Assembly: GCF_003605195.1 (NCBI RefSeq)
Contig: NZ_QYOS01000019.1
Location: forward strand, 62,001 to 126,000
Source of the DNA: Aurantiacibacter odishensis
GTDB lineage: Bacteria > Pseudomonadota > Alphaproteobacteria > Sphingomonadales > Sphingomonadaceae
Length of the DNA: 64,000 nucleotides
Direction of reading: 5' to 3'
Within the stretch, counting starts at the first letter, position 1. Every line of letters begins with the position of its first letter. The notes under the pieces were generated by a model, which did no database searches, was not told the DNA's origin, and worked only from the letters and a program-made list of their open reading frames with translations. Of this stretch, positions 9,031-17,443 are shown in pieces. The translations under genes and the position numbers were made by a program.

Positions 9031-9495
9031 TCACGCGGCGCAGTCGCTGCACAGGCCGCGCAGTTCCACAACCGGGCGCACATCGGAATAGCCGTGAGCC
9101 TTGCCCGCTTCGCGCAGCGCGCCGGTCAGCTTGTCGTCGTCGAAATGCTCTGCCTGTCCGCAATCATCGCAGATCAGGAAGATGCAATCGTGGCGGCAAC
9201 CGGGGTGCGCGTTGGCGAGATAGGCGTTCGCGCTCTCGATCCGGTTAGCGAGATTGGTGCGCACGAACAGGTCGAGAATGCGGTAGACGGAGTTTGCCGC
9301 AACCCGCTTGCCGCGGCGTTTGCCCACTTCCTCCGCGATGTCATAGGCCGATGCGGGCCGGTCATGGTCCGCCAGCGCGCGGAACACGTCCTCGCGCATC
9401 GTGGTCCACTGTTCGCCTGCGTCGGCGAGAACTTTGCCCGCTTCGTCGACGAGCCGATCGCCGGAATGTTCGTGATGCTTATGCTGCGTAGCCAT
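9031..9495 (-). CDS. zur: Fur-family metalloregulator, probably Zur
   Basis: This 154-residue Fur-family protein has an N-terminal winged helix (ASAYDIAEEVGKR...VAANSVYRILDLFVRTNLANRI) and a C-terminal dimerisation domain. The structural-zinc cysteines form CDDCG and the C-terminal LCSDC pair. The segment HPGCRHDCIFLICDDCGQAEHF resembles zinc-responsive Zur more than iron-responsive Fur, which would show a classic HHDH motif. The N terminus is His-rich (HKHHEH). It would act as a cytoplasmic zinc-dependent repressor of zinc uptake genes; no candidate target or operator was found in the window. The Zur identity is an inference from this local resemblance, and Fur or PerR remain possible. Confidence 0.75.
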   Translation of the reverse strand: MATQHKHHEHSGDRLVDEAGKVLADAGEQWTTMREDVFRALADHDRPASAYDIAEEVGKRRGKRVAANSVYRILDLFVRTNLANRIESANAYLANAHPGCRHDCIFLICDDCGQAEHFDDDKLTGALREAGKAHGYSDVRPVVELRGLCSDCAA

Positions 9496-9562
9496 GGAAC
9501 CTACATAGGACGGGCAGCCGGGTACGGCAATCTGTCCCTAAGGCGGTTGCGGGTTTCCGGGT

Positions 9563-10237
9563 TCAGCCCGTGCGGAAGCGCGAACGGTAGAACCGCGGGA
9601 ACATCTCCTGCAGCGCTTCTACCTTGGGCGCATCCCAGCGCACGATATAGGCGGCACGCGGGTTCTTCAGCATGTAGTCCTGATGATAGTCCTCAGCCTC
9701 GTAGAACGTGCGGTAACGCTCGATCGCAACGGCCATGGGGCGATCCCACACACCGGAGCGCTCCATCTGCGCCACATAGGCCTGCGCCACGGCACGCTGT
9801 TCGTCCGTTGTCGGCACTATTGCCGCGCGGTACTGCGGGCCACGGTCCGGGCCCTGGCGATTGTGCAGTGTCGGGTCCGCGCCAACCGAGAACAGGATCT
9901 GCAGCAACTGGTCATAACGGATTACGCTGGGATCGTAGGTGACGCGCACGGATTCGGCGTGACCGGTCGTGCCGCTGACAACCTGGCGATAAGTCGCCGT
10001 GTTCGCCGTTCCGCCGTGATATCCGGAAACCGCGCTGGTGACGCCGCGCGTATGACTGAAAATACCTTCGATACCCCAGAAACAGCCGCCGGCGAAGATC
10101 GCGGTCTGGAGGCCGCTTTCGTTTGCCTGGCGCGCGGCCACCGGCGCGTCGAACACTTCATCCGCCATTGCCATGCTTGGAAGCGCGCAGGCCGAAAGGC
10201 CCAGCGCGGCGGCAGCAAAGAGCGATTTGATATGCAT
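9563..10237 (-). CDS. msrA: Peptide methionine sulfoxide reductase A, exported
   Basis: This 224-residue MsrA has the catalytic signature GGCFWGIEGIF (Cys52) and later conserved SGYHGG, GHAESVRV and QYRAAI segments. It reduces methionine-S-sulfoxide in proteins. An N-terminal signal targets it to the envelope: the region LSACALPSMAMADE allows either lipidation at Cys17 (lipobox LSAC) or cleavage after AMA. Apart from Cys17 the catalytic Cys is the only cysteine, so the usual C-terminal resolving cysteines are missing. Translation appears coupled to a 34-residue membrane ORF: its stop and this ATG overlap as TAATG, and the Shine-Dalgarno GGAGG lies inside that upstream ORF. Confidence 0.94.
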   Translation of the reverse strand: MHIKSLFAAAALGLSACALPSMAMADEVFDAPVAARQANESGLQTAIFAGGCFWGIEGIFSHTRGVTSAVSGYHGGTANTATYRQVVSGTTGHAESVRVTYDPSVIRYDQLLQILFSVGADPTLHNRQGPDRGPQYRAAIVPTTDEQRAVAQAYVAQMERSGVWDRPMAVAIERYRTFYEAEDYHQDYMLKNPRAAYIVRWDAPKVEALQEMFPRFYRSRFRTG

Positions 10238-10341
10238 TACATTCCTCCGATTTGCGGCAGAATATTCGCTGCAAGTACTACAGCGGTTACAGCAAATCCG
10301 GCAAGGAAAGAGCGGTAGAGTTCGGCGTTGAAGAGTTCCAT
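10237..10341 (-). CDS. 34-residue single-pass membrane ORF coupled to msrA
   Basis: The frame ATG...TAA encodes 34 residues, beginning MELFNAELYRSF and continuing with one hydrophobic helix (about residues 12-28, rich in Ala/Val/Leu) and the ending QIGGM. Its TAA overlaps the msrA ATG (TAATG), and msrA's GGAGG binding site lies within its last codons. The coding-like composition, the membrane helix and the precise coupling argue that it is translated. Its own ribosome binding site is weak: only ACTTCCCG immediately precedes the ATG. I do not recognise a named family. It may anchor or assist the exported MsrA, or serve as a leader that couples translation. Confidence 0.55.
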   Translation of the reverse strand: MELFNAELYRSFLAGFAVTAVVLAANILPQIGGM

Positions 10342-10488
10342 CGGGAAGTGTCCAGTCGGGTCGTGTGTCTGTCTTTATGTTCGACCCGAACCTAGCAAAC
10401 AGTTACTTACGACCGACTGAACCTCACGCGCAGCAACGCGCGCCCATCGCAGGTGCGCCACGCTTCGTCGCACATGGTTAAGATCGTG

Positions 10489-12078
10489 TTAGTGGCGGAA
10501 GTGCCGCATTCCGGTGAAGACCATGGCAATGCCCGCCTCGTCGGCGGCGGCGATCACTTCGTCATCACGCATGGAGCCACCCGGCTGGATCACCATGGTC
10601 GCGCCCGCTTCCACCGCGCTCAGCAGGCCATCGGCGAAGGGGAAGAAAGCATCGGAAGCCACCGCGCTGCCCACGGTGCGCGGTTCGCTCCACCCGGCAG
10701 CTTCCGCCGCCTCGCCCGCGCGCACGGCGGCGATGCGGGACGAATCGCGGCGGTTCATCTGGCCTGCACCGATGCCTGCCGTCACGCCGTCTTTTGCGTA
10801 AACGATGGCGTTGGACTTCACATGTTTCGCCACCTTCCACGCAAACAGCGCATCGGCCACTTCCCGGTCGGTCGGCTGGCGCTTGGTGACGACTTTCAGA
10901 TCGTCATCGCCGATCACGCCGTTGTCGCGCGACTGGAACAGCATGCCGCCGGCGATGCTCTTCATGTCGAGGCCGGGACGCGCGGGGTCGGGAAGGTCTT
11001 CCAGGATCAGCAGGCGCAGGTTCGGCTTGGCGGCAAAGGCCTCGCGCGCGGCATCGTCTGCGCCCGGCGCGATCACGACTTCGGTGAAGATTTCGGTGAT
11101 GGCCTTCGCGGTCGCCCCGTCCAGCGGCACGTTCGCCGCCACGATCCCGCCGAATGCGGAAACGCTGTCGCAGGCAAGCGCCGCCTGCCACGCTTCCAGC
11201 AAGGTGTCGGCCACGGCCACGCCGCAGGGGTTGGCGTGCTTGACGATGACGATGGCGGGCTTGTCGGCAGGGAATTCCGCGACAAGGCCCAGCGCTGCAT
11301 CGGCATCGTTGAGGTTGTTGTAGGAAAGTGCCTTGCCCTGCACCTGGTCGGCCTGCGGCACGCCCTTCGTTGCCGGGCCGTTCGGCAGGTAAAGCGCCGC
11401 CTGCTGGTGCGGGTTCTCGCCGTAGCGCAGCGTATCGCCCAGCTTTCCGGCAACCGTCAGCGCGGCGGGGAACTGCTCGTGCTGGTCGGCAAAGGCGAAC
11501 CAGCTGCTGATGGCCGAATCGTAGGCTGCGGTCGCGGCAAAGGCCTTGGCTGCCATGGCCTTGCGGAAGGCAAGCGTCGTTGCCCCGTCATGCTCGGCCA
11601 GCTCGTCGTACAAGCCGTGATAGTCCGCAGGATCGGTCACGATGGTGACATAGGCGTGGTTCTTCGCCGCACTGCGCACCATCGAAGGGCCACCGATGTC
11701 GATGTTCTCGATGATGGTCTCCCGGTCCGCGCCGCTCATCACGGTGTTCACGAAGGGGTACAGGTTCACCACGACAAGGTCGATCGCGCCGATATCGTGC
11801 GCTTCCATCGCGGCGGCATGATCCGGATCGTCGCGCACGGCCAGCAGGCCGCCGTGTACCATCGGGTGCAGCGTCTTCACCCGCCCATCCATCATTTCCG
11901 GAAAACCGGTCACGTCCGACACGTCGAGCACGTCCAGCCCCGCGTCGCGCAGTGCGCGCGCCGTGCCGCCGGTGGAGACCAGTTCCACCCCCGCCTTGGC
12001 AAGGCGGCTTCCCAGTTCCACAATACCGCTCTTGTCGGACACCGAGAGCAGTGCCCGCTTGATCGCCACATCAGTCAT
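10489..12078 (-). CDS. purH: Bifunctional AICAR formyltransferase / IMP cyclohydrolase
   Basis: This 529-residue PurH is of normal length and catalyses the last two steps of IMP synthesis in the cytoplasm. The N-terminal IMP cyclohydrolase domain (about 1-195) shows [29 protein letters not shown] and [13 protein letters not shown]. The C-terminal transformylase domain shows [13 protein letters not shown] and the catalytic [13 protein letters not shown] (Lys-His pair), ending with the substrate-site [20 protein letters not shown]. It is the last gene of a run rpe, heparinase-like, purH on the minus strand, with a 10-base gap to the heparinase-like gene. purD lies elsewhere in the window (53415). 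Confidence 0.97.
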   Translation of the reverse strand: MTDVAIKRALLSVSDKSGIVELGSRLAKAGVELVSTGGTARALRDAGLDVLDVSDVTGFPEMMDGRVKTLHPMVHGGLLAVRDDPDHAAAMEAHDIGAIDLVVVNLYPFVNTVMSGADRETIIENIDIGGPSMVRSAAKNHAYVTIVTDPADYHGLYDELAEHDGATTLAFRKAMAAKAFAATAAYDSAISSWFAFADQHEQFPAALTVAGKLGDTLRYGENPHQQAALYLPNGPATKGVPQADQVQGKALSYNNLNDADAALGLVAEFPADKPAIVIVKHANPCGVAVADTLLEAWQAALACDSVSAFGGIVAANVPLDGATAKAITEIFTEVVIAPGADDAAREAFAAKPNLRLLILEDLPDPARPGLDMKSIAGGMLFQSRDNGVIGDDDLKVVTKRQPTDREVADALFAWKVAKHVKSNAIVYAKDGVTAGIGAGQMNRRDSSRIAAVRAGEAAEAAGWSEPRTVGSAVASDAFFPFADGLLSAVEAGATMVIQPGGSMRDDEVIAAADEAGIAMVFTGMRHFRH

Positions 12079-12088
12079 CGTGTTAAAT

Positions 12089-13945
12089 CTATCCCATTCG
12101 TTTGAGCAGCCAGGCGAAATTTCCGCCCCCGCGCGAGGCGAATCCCTCGATCACGAGCTGCTGTACCGGATGCGGCCTGCCATTGCCATCGACCCACAGG
12201 CTTTCTTCCAGCGTCACGCCTTCGGCGCCCGTCATGAATTGCCACAGGCTGCCATCGGGCAGTAACAAGCTGGCGCCCTTGCCGTTGTCCGCCACTTTCG
12301 CCTCGATATTGCGGCCAAGGTGGAAGCGGATAGCGAAGGGCACCTTGCCGCGCTTGCCCTTGCGGCCGGAGGGAACGAGCACGTCCTCCCCACGCAGTTC
12401 GTGGCCATCGTCCCGCAGCATCAGGATGCGGCGGTGCACGAGGCCGAAGCGCGAGGCATAGCCATCGTGGCTGGCCTCGATCCGGGTGGCGGAACCGTTG
12501 CCCAGCTTCACCTGCCGGGTGTCGATCTCAACCTCGCCGACGCCCGCGCCCAGCTTGCCGTCGATCATCACCGCGGTGGAATTGGCATCGCCCAGCACCA
12601 TCGTGGAATGGGCCGCGGTGGCGCGCAGGCCCTGCTCGATGCGCACCGGTACCTGCCCGCCTGCCAGCGCCGCGCCGCCGCAATTGACGATCAGGCGGTG
12701 TTCGCCGTGGCTGAATTCAAACGCCAGCGTGGACGCGCAGCCGTGGCGCGCGTGCTTGCCGTGGGGCGGCGGAGCGCCATCAACCAGCAGCGTGGCCTTG
12801 CGCGCAGTCACCCGCTGATAACCCCATCCGCTCGGGTCCTTCAGCGGACGGGCGCGCACACCGCTCGCCTCGATCAGCTTGCCGAGGCGGGAGGCCTTGA
12901 TCGCTCCGCTGCCCTGCCAGTTGCCGATCCCGCCATCGCCGTGCGTTAGCGCCAGCAGGGGCGGCACCAGCATGTGCAGCATCGTGGCAAGCAGTTGCGG
13001 CGGCTCGCGCCCCGCCGCCTTGTAGCAGGCGCGAAGGTCGACGAGGCTGGCAATCGCCTGCATCTGCGCATCCGGGCTGCGTGACAGCAGGCCGCCATCT
13101 TCGCCCACCGCTTCGCCCAGCGACTTGGCAAGACCCGCTTCGCCGTAAAGGCGGCGCGGCTTGCCTTCGGGCAGCAGCAGGCCGGCGGCGATGATCGCGC
13201 ACCAGCCGATCACTTCGCCCAGCCGGTCGTCGGCCTTGCGCACGTTGCGATCCAGCCAGCGGGCGGTATCGGCCATCACGCCCAGCACGCGGTGGCGCAG
13301 TGCACGGTCCTCGCCGGAAATCAGCAGCGGGGCATGGACCAGCCAATTCAACAGGCGAAGGCCGACGTTCTCCACCCGCCATGCAGGCCCCTTGCCCGCC
13401 GTCGGGTTGGCATCCAGCCACGCGGCAACCAGCCGTTCTCCTACCGGGCGGCACTGGTGCAGCAGGCCGGAACTGGAAAGGTCCTGCAACCAGGTGAAGC
13501 CTTGCACCACCCGCTCGAACGGGGGACTGAGATTGCCGAGCGGGCCCATGTCGACTTGCGCGAACGGCGCTTTCACGCCGTGGATGTAGAAATGCCCTGC
13601 CCGCAAGGCCATGCCCGCCGCGCGGTCACCCTCCAGCGGTGCCTCAACCGTTGCCAACAGGCGCGGGCGCAGGGGCTTGCGGAAAGGCGCGACAATCGTC
13701 GAGTGCGAGACGCCCAGGCTGAATGCGAGCCGCATCAGGCGGTCCGACGGAGAGGCGGCGGGCGGCGAGAAATCGGTGATCACCAGCGCCCGATCGGGCG
13801 CGAGGTCTTCCGTCCTGCCGGTATCCTCTTCGCTCTCGATAAGGTCCTCGCGCTGTTCCGCACCCAGCGGCATCGCCATCTGGCCGGCTTTCTCCAGCCT
13901 CTCCCTCGAGACCTTGCGCGAAAGCTCGGCAGAATGTGCGTTCAC
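12089..13945 (-). CDS. Heparinase II/III-family protein
   Basis: This 618-residue protein has the two-part layout of the heparinase II/III family: an N-terminal helical (alpha/alpha)-toroid-like region (about 60-350, including [17 protein letters not shown] and [14 protein letters not shown]) and a C-terminal beta-sandwich (about 360-600, with [24 protein letters not shown] and [14 protein letters not shown]). Such enzymes cleave uronic-acid polysaccharides, but the natural substrate of the sphingomonad form next to purH is unknown. I chose the GTG at 13945: GGGGAG lies 7 bases upstream and its GTGA overlaps the rpe stop, which indicates coupling. A much longer frame extends upstream, but it runs through rpe out of frame and is not coding. 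Confidence 0.85.
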   Translation of the reverse strand: MNAHSAELSRKVSRERLEKAGQMAMPLGAEQREDLIESEEDTGRTEDLAPDRALVITDFSPPAASPSDRLMRLAFSLGVSHSTIVAPFRKPLRPRLLATVEAPLEGDRAAGMALRAGHFYIHGVKAPFAQVDMGPLGNLSPPFERVVQGFTWLQDLSSSGLLHQCRPVGERLVAAWLDANPTAGKGPAWRVENVGLRLLNWLVHAPLLISGEDRALRHRVLGVMADTARWLDRNVRKADDRLGEVIGWCAIIAAGLLLPEGKPRRLYGEAGLAKSLGEAVGEDGGLLSRSPDAQMQAIASLVDLRACYKAAGREPPQLLATMLHMLVPPLLALTHGDGGIGNWQGSGAIKASRLGKLIEASGVRARPLKDPSGWGYQRVTARKATLLVDGAPPPHGKHARHGCASTLAFEFSHGEHRLIVNCGGAALAGGQVPVRIEQGLRATAAHSTMVLGDANSTAVMIDGKLGAGVGEVEIDTRQVKLGNGSATRIEASHDGYASRFGLVHRRILMLRDDGHELRGEDVLVPSGRKGKRGKVPFAIRFHLGRNIEAKVADNGKGASLLLPDGSLWQFMTGAEGVTLEESLWVDGNGRPHPVQQLVIEGFASRGGGNFAWLLKRMG

Positions 13946-14607
13946 CGACTGTCTCCCCGAAGAGCCGCGATATTGGCGGCGTAGCAATCCGGTCCGCCCT
14001 TGAAGGTGGCAGATCCCGCCACCAGCACGTCGGCCCCTGCGTCGACGCATTGCCGGGCGGTATCGACGTTCACGCCCCCGTCCACTTCGATCAGGACGTC
14101 GTATCCGCCCTTGTCGATGGCCTTGCGCACGGCTTCTATCTTGCGCAGTTGCGAGGGGATGAAGCTCTGCCCGCCGAAACCGGGATTGACGCTCATGATC
14201 AGCACCAGGTCGATTTCCTCGAGCAGGTAATCGAGCATCTTGGCCGGCGTGCCGGGATTGAGCGAAATGCCCGCCTTGCAGCCCGCCGAGCGGATCGCCT
14301 GCACGCTGCGATGCACGTGCGGACCCGCCTCTGGGTGGACCGTGATGATATCGGCCCCCGCCTTTGCGAACGGCTCGATCCACATGTCCACCGGCGACAC
14401 CATCAAGTGCACGTCGAAGGTCTTTTCGGTATGCGGGCGAAGTGCTTTCACCACGTCCGGCCCGATGGTGAGGTTGGGCACATAGTGCCCGTCCATCACG
14501 TCCACGTGCACCCAGTCGCATCCTGCCGCGTCGATCGCGCGCACTTCTTCGCCCAGCTTCGAAAAATCGGCTGAAAGGATCGAGGGTGAAATGAGTGGTT
14601 GGGCCAT
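13942..14607 (-). CDS. rpe: Ribulose-phosphate 3-epimerase
   Basis: This 221-residue TIM-barrel enzyme interconverts ribulose-5-phosphate and xylulose-5-phosphate in the pentose phosphate pathway. The family markers are present: [16 protein letters not shown] at the N terminus, the metal-binding [19 protein letters not shown] (DVHLMVSP), the ISLNPGTP motif, [14 protein letters not shown] and the C-terminal EVDGGVN. Length is normal. It is the first gene of the rpe, heparinase-like, purH run, and its stop codon overlaps the GTG start of the next gene by 4 bases. Confidence 0.97.
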   Translation of the reverse strand: MAQPLISPSILSADFSKLGEEVRAIDAAGCDWVHVDVMDGHYVPNLTIGPDVVKALRPHTEKTFDVHLMVSPVDMWIEPFAKAGADIITVHPEAGPHVHRSVQAIRSAGCKAGISLNPGTPAKMLDYLLEEIDLVLIMSVNPGFGGQSFIPSQLRKIEAVRKAIDKGGYDVLIEVDGGVNVDTARQCVDAGADVLVAGSATFKGGPDCYAANIAALRGDSR

Positions 14608-14835
14608 GATTAACTATTCGCGTTAGAGGGGCACGAATCGCCTAACAAGCGCTGTGCAAGGCGTTTTCCACCAGTGTTGCGACGCATTGCCCTTAGCGTG
14701 CGATTTCGGGACGCTTCAGCCCCGGTTCACTGCGCCGGCGGCAAAAGACTGGCAACTATCAGTTATTGTCAGTGGAAATTGCCGGATCGATGCCCATTGT
14801 CTGCGGCACGGCCGTTTCGTTGGCGAAAAGGAATT

Positions 14836-15330
14836 ATGATTTCGATGACCAAGCGCTTTCTTCGCCTTGCTGCCGCCGCGGCCATCGCGGTGGGTCTTTC
14901 CGCCCCGGCGGGCGCGCAGTTCCGTAACGAGATTACCCATTCTGTCGTACCGTGCCAGGGCAATGGCCCGGCGGTGTGGATCCAGGTTTCGGGGATCGAA
15001 GGCTCGACAGGCACCATGCGCATCCAACTCTATCCCGGCACGTCTGCCGACTGGCTGGAAACGGGGCGCTGGATCAACCGGATCGAGGTGCCTGCGCGCG
15101 CAGGTTCCATGCAGGTCTGCATGCCGGTGCCGCGTCCGGGCAACTATGCCATCGCGATCCGGCACGACAAGAACAACAATGGCCGCACCGACATCACCAG
15201 CGATGGCGGGGGCATGTCGAACAACCCCAGCATCAACATCTTCAATCTCGGCAAGCCGTCGATCGACAAGACCCGCTTCTCGATCGGCCGCGAAGTGCTG
15301 CCGATGTCGATCCGGATGCGCTACCTGTAA
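14836..15330 (+). CDS. DUF2141-type exported protein (copy 1)
   Basis: This 164-residue protein has a Sec signal peptide (cleavage after GAQ or PAGA, near residue 28) and a single beta-rich domain with IQVSGIEGSTGTMRIQLYPG, then PRPGNYAIAIRHDKNNNGR and a C-terminal SIRMRYL. The PGxYAIAxxHDxNxNGK-type motif is diagnostic of DUF2141, a periplasmic or surface family of unknown role. Two in-frame ATGs exist (14836 and 14845); AAGGA at 14828-14832 is close to the first and slightly far from the second, so the start is uncertain by three codons. A paralogue lies at 38648, sharing the HDxNxNG core and the IRMRYxL ending. Confidence 0.82.
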   Translation: MISMTKRFLRLAAAAAIAVGLSAPAGAQFRNEITHSVVPCQGNGPAVWIQVSGIEGSTGTMRIQLYPGTSADWLETGRWINRIEVPARAGSMQVCMPVPRPGNYAIAIRHDKNNNGRTDITSDGGGMSNNPSINIFNLGKPSIDKTRFSIGREVLPMSIRMRYL

Positions 15331-15332
15331 GA

Positions 15333-16226
15333 CTAGTCCCGGTTTGCCCGCTTCGCCCGCCAGAGCTGAAAAGCGACGGCGGGCGCGGACAGGATCGGGT
15401 GCTTTTCCCGGAACGGCGTGACTTCGATCTTCGTGCCGGTGTGCCGCTCCACTTTCCAGGCTGCGTAGCGCGCGGCCCCGTCGAACGTGCGGGTGGCGCG
15501 TGCCAGCCTTGCCACGTTCAGCGGCTTGCCCATGCGCCGCCGCTTCTTCCACCAGCGCAGCACCTGCTCGCGCTCCGCCACGGTGATGCGCGGAGTCAGG
15601 ACCTTGCCGTCGCGGCCGTAGGGAATGCCCCCCGCGGCCAGGGCCGCTGGCAGCAGGCCATCGAAATGCGCGGCATTCAGCGTGAGGATCGAGTCCTCGC
15701 GCCCCGGCTTCTCCACGCGGAATTCGGCCCGGTAGGTGGCCTGGAACAGGGCGCGCCAGAACTGGTCTTCCGTCCCGCTGTCCGGGCCGACGGCAACGGC
15801 CAGCCGCGCCGCCGTCATCGCAGCTGCCGCGATACTGACAGCGACCTGTTCGTTCGCGTTCTCGTCCGCCTGCCACACCAGCGCGCTGGGCTGCACGAAG
15901 CGCGCCCAGATCGTGGTGTCGATGCTCTCACCGCGCGCAGCCTCGGTGAACTTGGCCAGCGTCATCGTGGCGATCTTGGCGCGCAGGGGTTCGCAGTCGT
16001 GCTCCCATTCGCGGTAGGAAACGGTCGGCCACAGGCCTTTCTCGGCCTCACCCTCTGTCAGAACGTAGAAATCGAGCACGCCCTCGCGCGAACCGGTGCG
16101 CAGGTTGGAGCCGTAGAACAGCACCGCGCGCGCATCCGCCTCGCCAGCGAGACGCGCCGCGAAGGCGGTAACGGCGGGATCGACTTCCCGCGATAGCGCC
16201 GCGCGGACGCGCGCGCGAAGGTTCAC
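15333..16226 (-). CDS. Nucleotidyltransferase-like protein, possibly Tam41-type phosphatidate cytidylyltransferase
   Basis: This is a 297-residue soluble protein. Near the N terminus VLFYGSNLRTGSREGVLDFY gives a GS...D nucleotidyltransferase signature (Gly39-Ser40, Asp52). A downstream segment, AKIATMTLAKFTEAARGESI followed by WARFVQPSALVW, resembles the region of the mitochondrial CDP-diacylglycerol synthase Tam41 that reads roughly GVIS..L..DL..W..LY.AGRL.KPV. The rest (RITVAEREQVLRWWKKRRRM) is helical and basic. Its start overlaps the stop of a diacylglycerol kinase gene (ATGA). Together these would convert diacylglycerol to phosphatidate and then to CDP-diacylglycerol, which supports the guess. 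The similarity is by eye and remote; another nucleotidyltransferase role is possible. Confidence 0.5.
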   Translation of the reverse strand: MNLRARVRAALSREVDPAVTAFAARLAGEADARAVLFYGSNLRTGSREGVLDFYVLTEGEAEKGLWPTVSYREWEHDCEPLRAKIATMTLAKFTEAARGESIDTTIWARFVQPSALVWQADENANEQVAVSIAAAAMTAARLAVAVGPDSGTEDQFWRALFQATYRAEFRVEKPGREDSILTLNAAHFDGLLPAALAAGGIPYGRDGKVLTPRITVAEREQVLRWWKKRRRMGKPLNVARLARATRTFDGAARYAAWKVERHTGTKIEVTPFREKHPILSAPAVAFQLWRAKRANRD

Positions 16227-17251
16227 GGGACCACGAACCGCAGCTTGGGCCCGGCAGAAAGGCGATACTGGCCAGCAGGGAAAGCCTCTCCGTCGAGGAT
16301 GAAGGAATCGCCGATGTCGAGGTGCACCGCCTCGTCCCCGAAAGCGTGATATCCGCGCCGCTTCGTTTCATCCGAAGCCGTGCCACGGAAAATCGAGGGC
16401 AGGCGCAGCAGCAGCCCGCGCCGCGGATTGTCCATCACCGCCAGTTGCAGCGGCGTTTCCACATCGCGGAAGGGATCGAGCCCGGCGGGGAAGGATTGCA
16501 GCGTGGAGGCGAAAAGCAGGTAACGCTCGTCCTCTGGCAGACCGCCCCGGTGCGCCAGCTCGCTGCCATCGGCCATTTGGAGGCGCATAGGCGTGCCCTG
16601 TCGCCATTTGTTGCCCGCCCGTCCGAACATCGCCTGCAACACGCTCCACACCGTGGTGACGCCCACGACCGCCTGGTTAAAAGCGCCAAGCTGGTGGCTG
16701 CGCTGGCCAAGGTTGATGACCTGGTTGAAAGCACCCCCGCCCAGCACGAAACCGCGCACCTGCGAGCGTTCGTCTCCGCGCTCGGCGACCACCAGCGGCT
16801 GCCTGCGGGCAAGCTTCCCGCGCTGCACCGCGGCCAGCGCATCGTCGAGCGACCAGTCCGTCGGCACGCCAAGATCCAGTGCCAGCGCGTTGGTCTTGCC
16901 GCCCGGCAGCACGATCAGCATGGGCCAGCTGTCGCCGAACAGCCCGGCGCCGCAAGTCAGCACGTCGCGCACCGTCCCGTCGCCGCCATCGATGGCGATG
17001 TAGTCCACCCGCTTTTCGGCAAAGTCTGTCAGCACGCCCAGCAGTTCGCTGCGGCGGCGCGGCGTTGCCAGCAGCACGCCCTCGCGCAGTTCTTCGGTTC
17101 CCGAGCGGCCTTCGTTGCGATGGCTTCGGGCGTTGCGGATCACCCCGATCAGCGGGCGCGTGCGCACGGGCGATGGCGCAGGGTCGTTCGCCGCGCGCGG
17201 ATTCGCGCCTATCTGCGGCAAGCGCTCGAAGAGATGGATGCTCTCGTGCAT
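16223..17251 (-). CDS. Diacylglycerol/sphingoid-base kinase family protein
   Basis: This 342-residue protein has the DAGK catalytic-domain signature IDGGDGTVRDVLTC (GGDGT at residues 89-93) and the second conserved loop LPGGKTNALALDLGVP. These lipid kinases phosphorylate diacylglycerol or related lipids using ATP at the inner face of the membrane. The C-terminal half forms the beta-rich domain (GLLLRLPSIFRG, LDIGDSFILDGEAFPAG, the last being the conserved xxxDGE motif). It overlaps the downstream Tam41-like gene by 4 bases. Lipid substrate specificity cannot be deduced; sphingolipid-producing sphingomonads also use related kinases. Confidence 0.85.
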   Translation of the reverse strand: MHESIHLFERLPQIGANPRAANDPAPSPVRTRPLIGVIRNARSHRNEGRSGTEELREGVLLATPRRRSELLGVLTDFAEKRVDYIAIDGGDGTVRDVLTCGAGLFGDSWPMLIVLPGGKTNALALDLGVPTDWSLDDALAAVQRGKLARRQPLVVAERGDERSQVRGFVLGGGAFNQVINLGQRSHQLGAFNQAVVGVTTVWSVLQAMFGRAGNKWRQGTPMRLQMADGSELAHRGGLPEDERYLLFASTLQSFPAGLDPFRDVETPLQLAVMDNPRRGLLLRLPSIFRGTASDETKRRGYHAFGDEAVHLDIGDSFILDGEAFPAGQYRLSAGPKLRFVVP

Positions 17252-17443
17252 GACCTCGTCGCCTTAAACATGGGGCCGCGCCAAATACTACGCTTTTGTC
17301 GGCACGGAGCGCAAACTGTCGCCACATTGCAACAAGTCGGTCCACGCACTGTGCCTTTATCGCACCACACATGTCGGGCGGTTTCATGGATGCGCGTCGC
17401 GGAAATGGGTGGCATAATGCCGCAATCAACTCCGGGATCATCC

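Noticed and set aside
13946-14521. Upstream extension of the heparinase II/III frame
   Set aside because: It runs out of frame through rpe, has no family resemblance, and a GTG with a good ribosome binding site at 13945 explains the true start.
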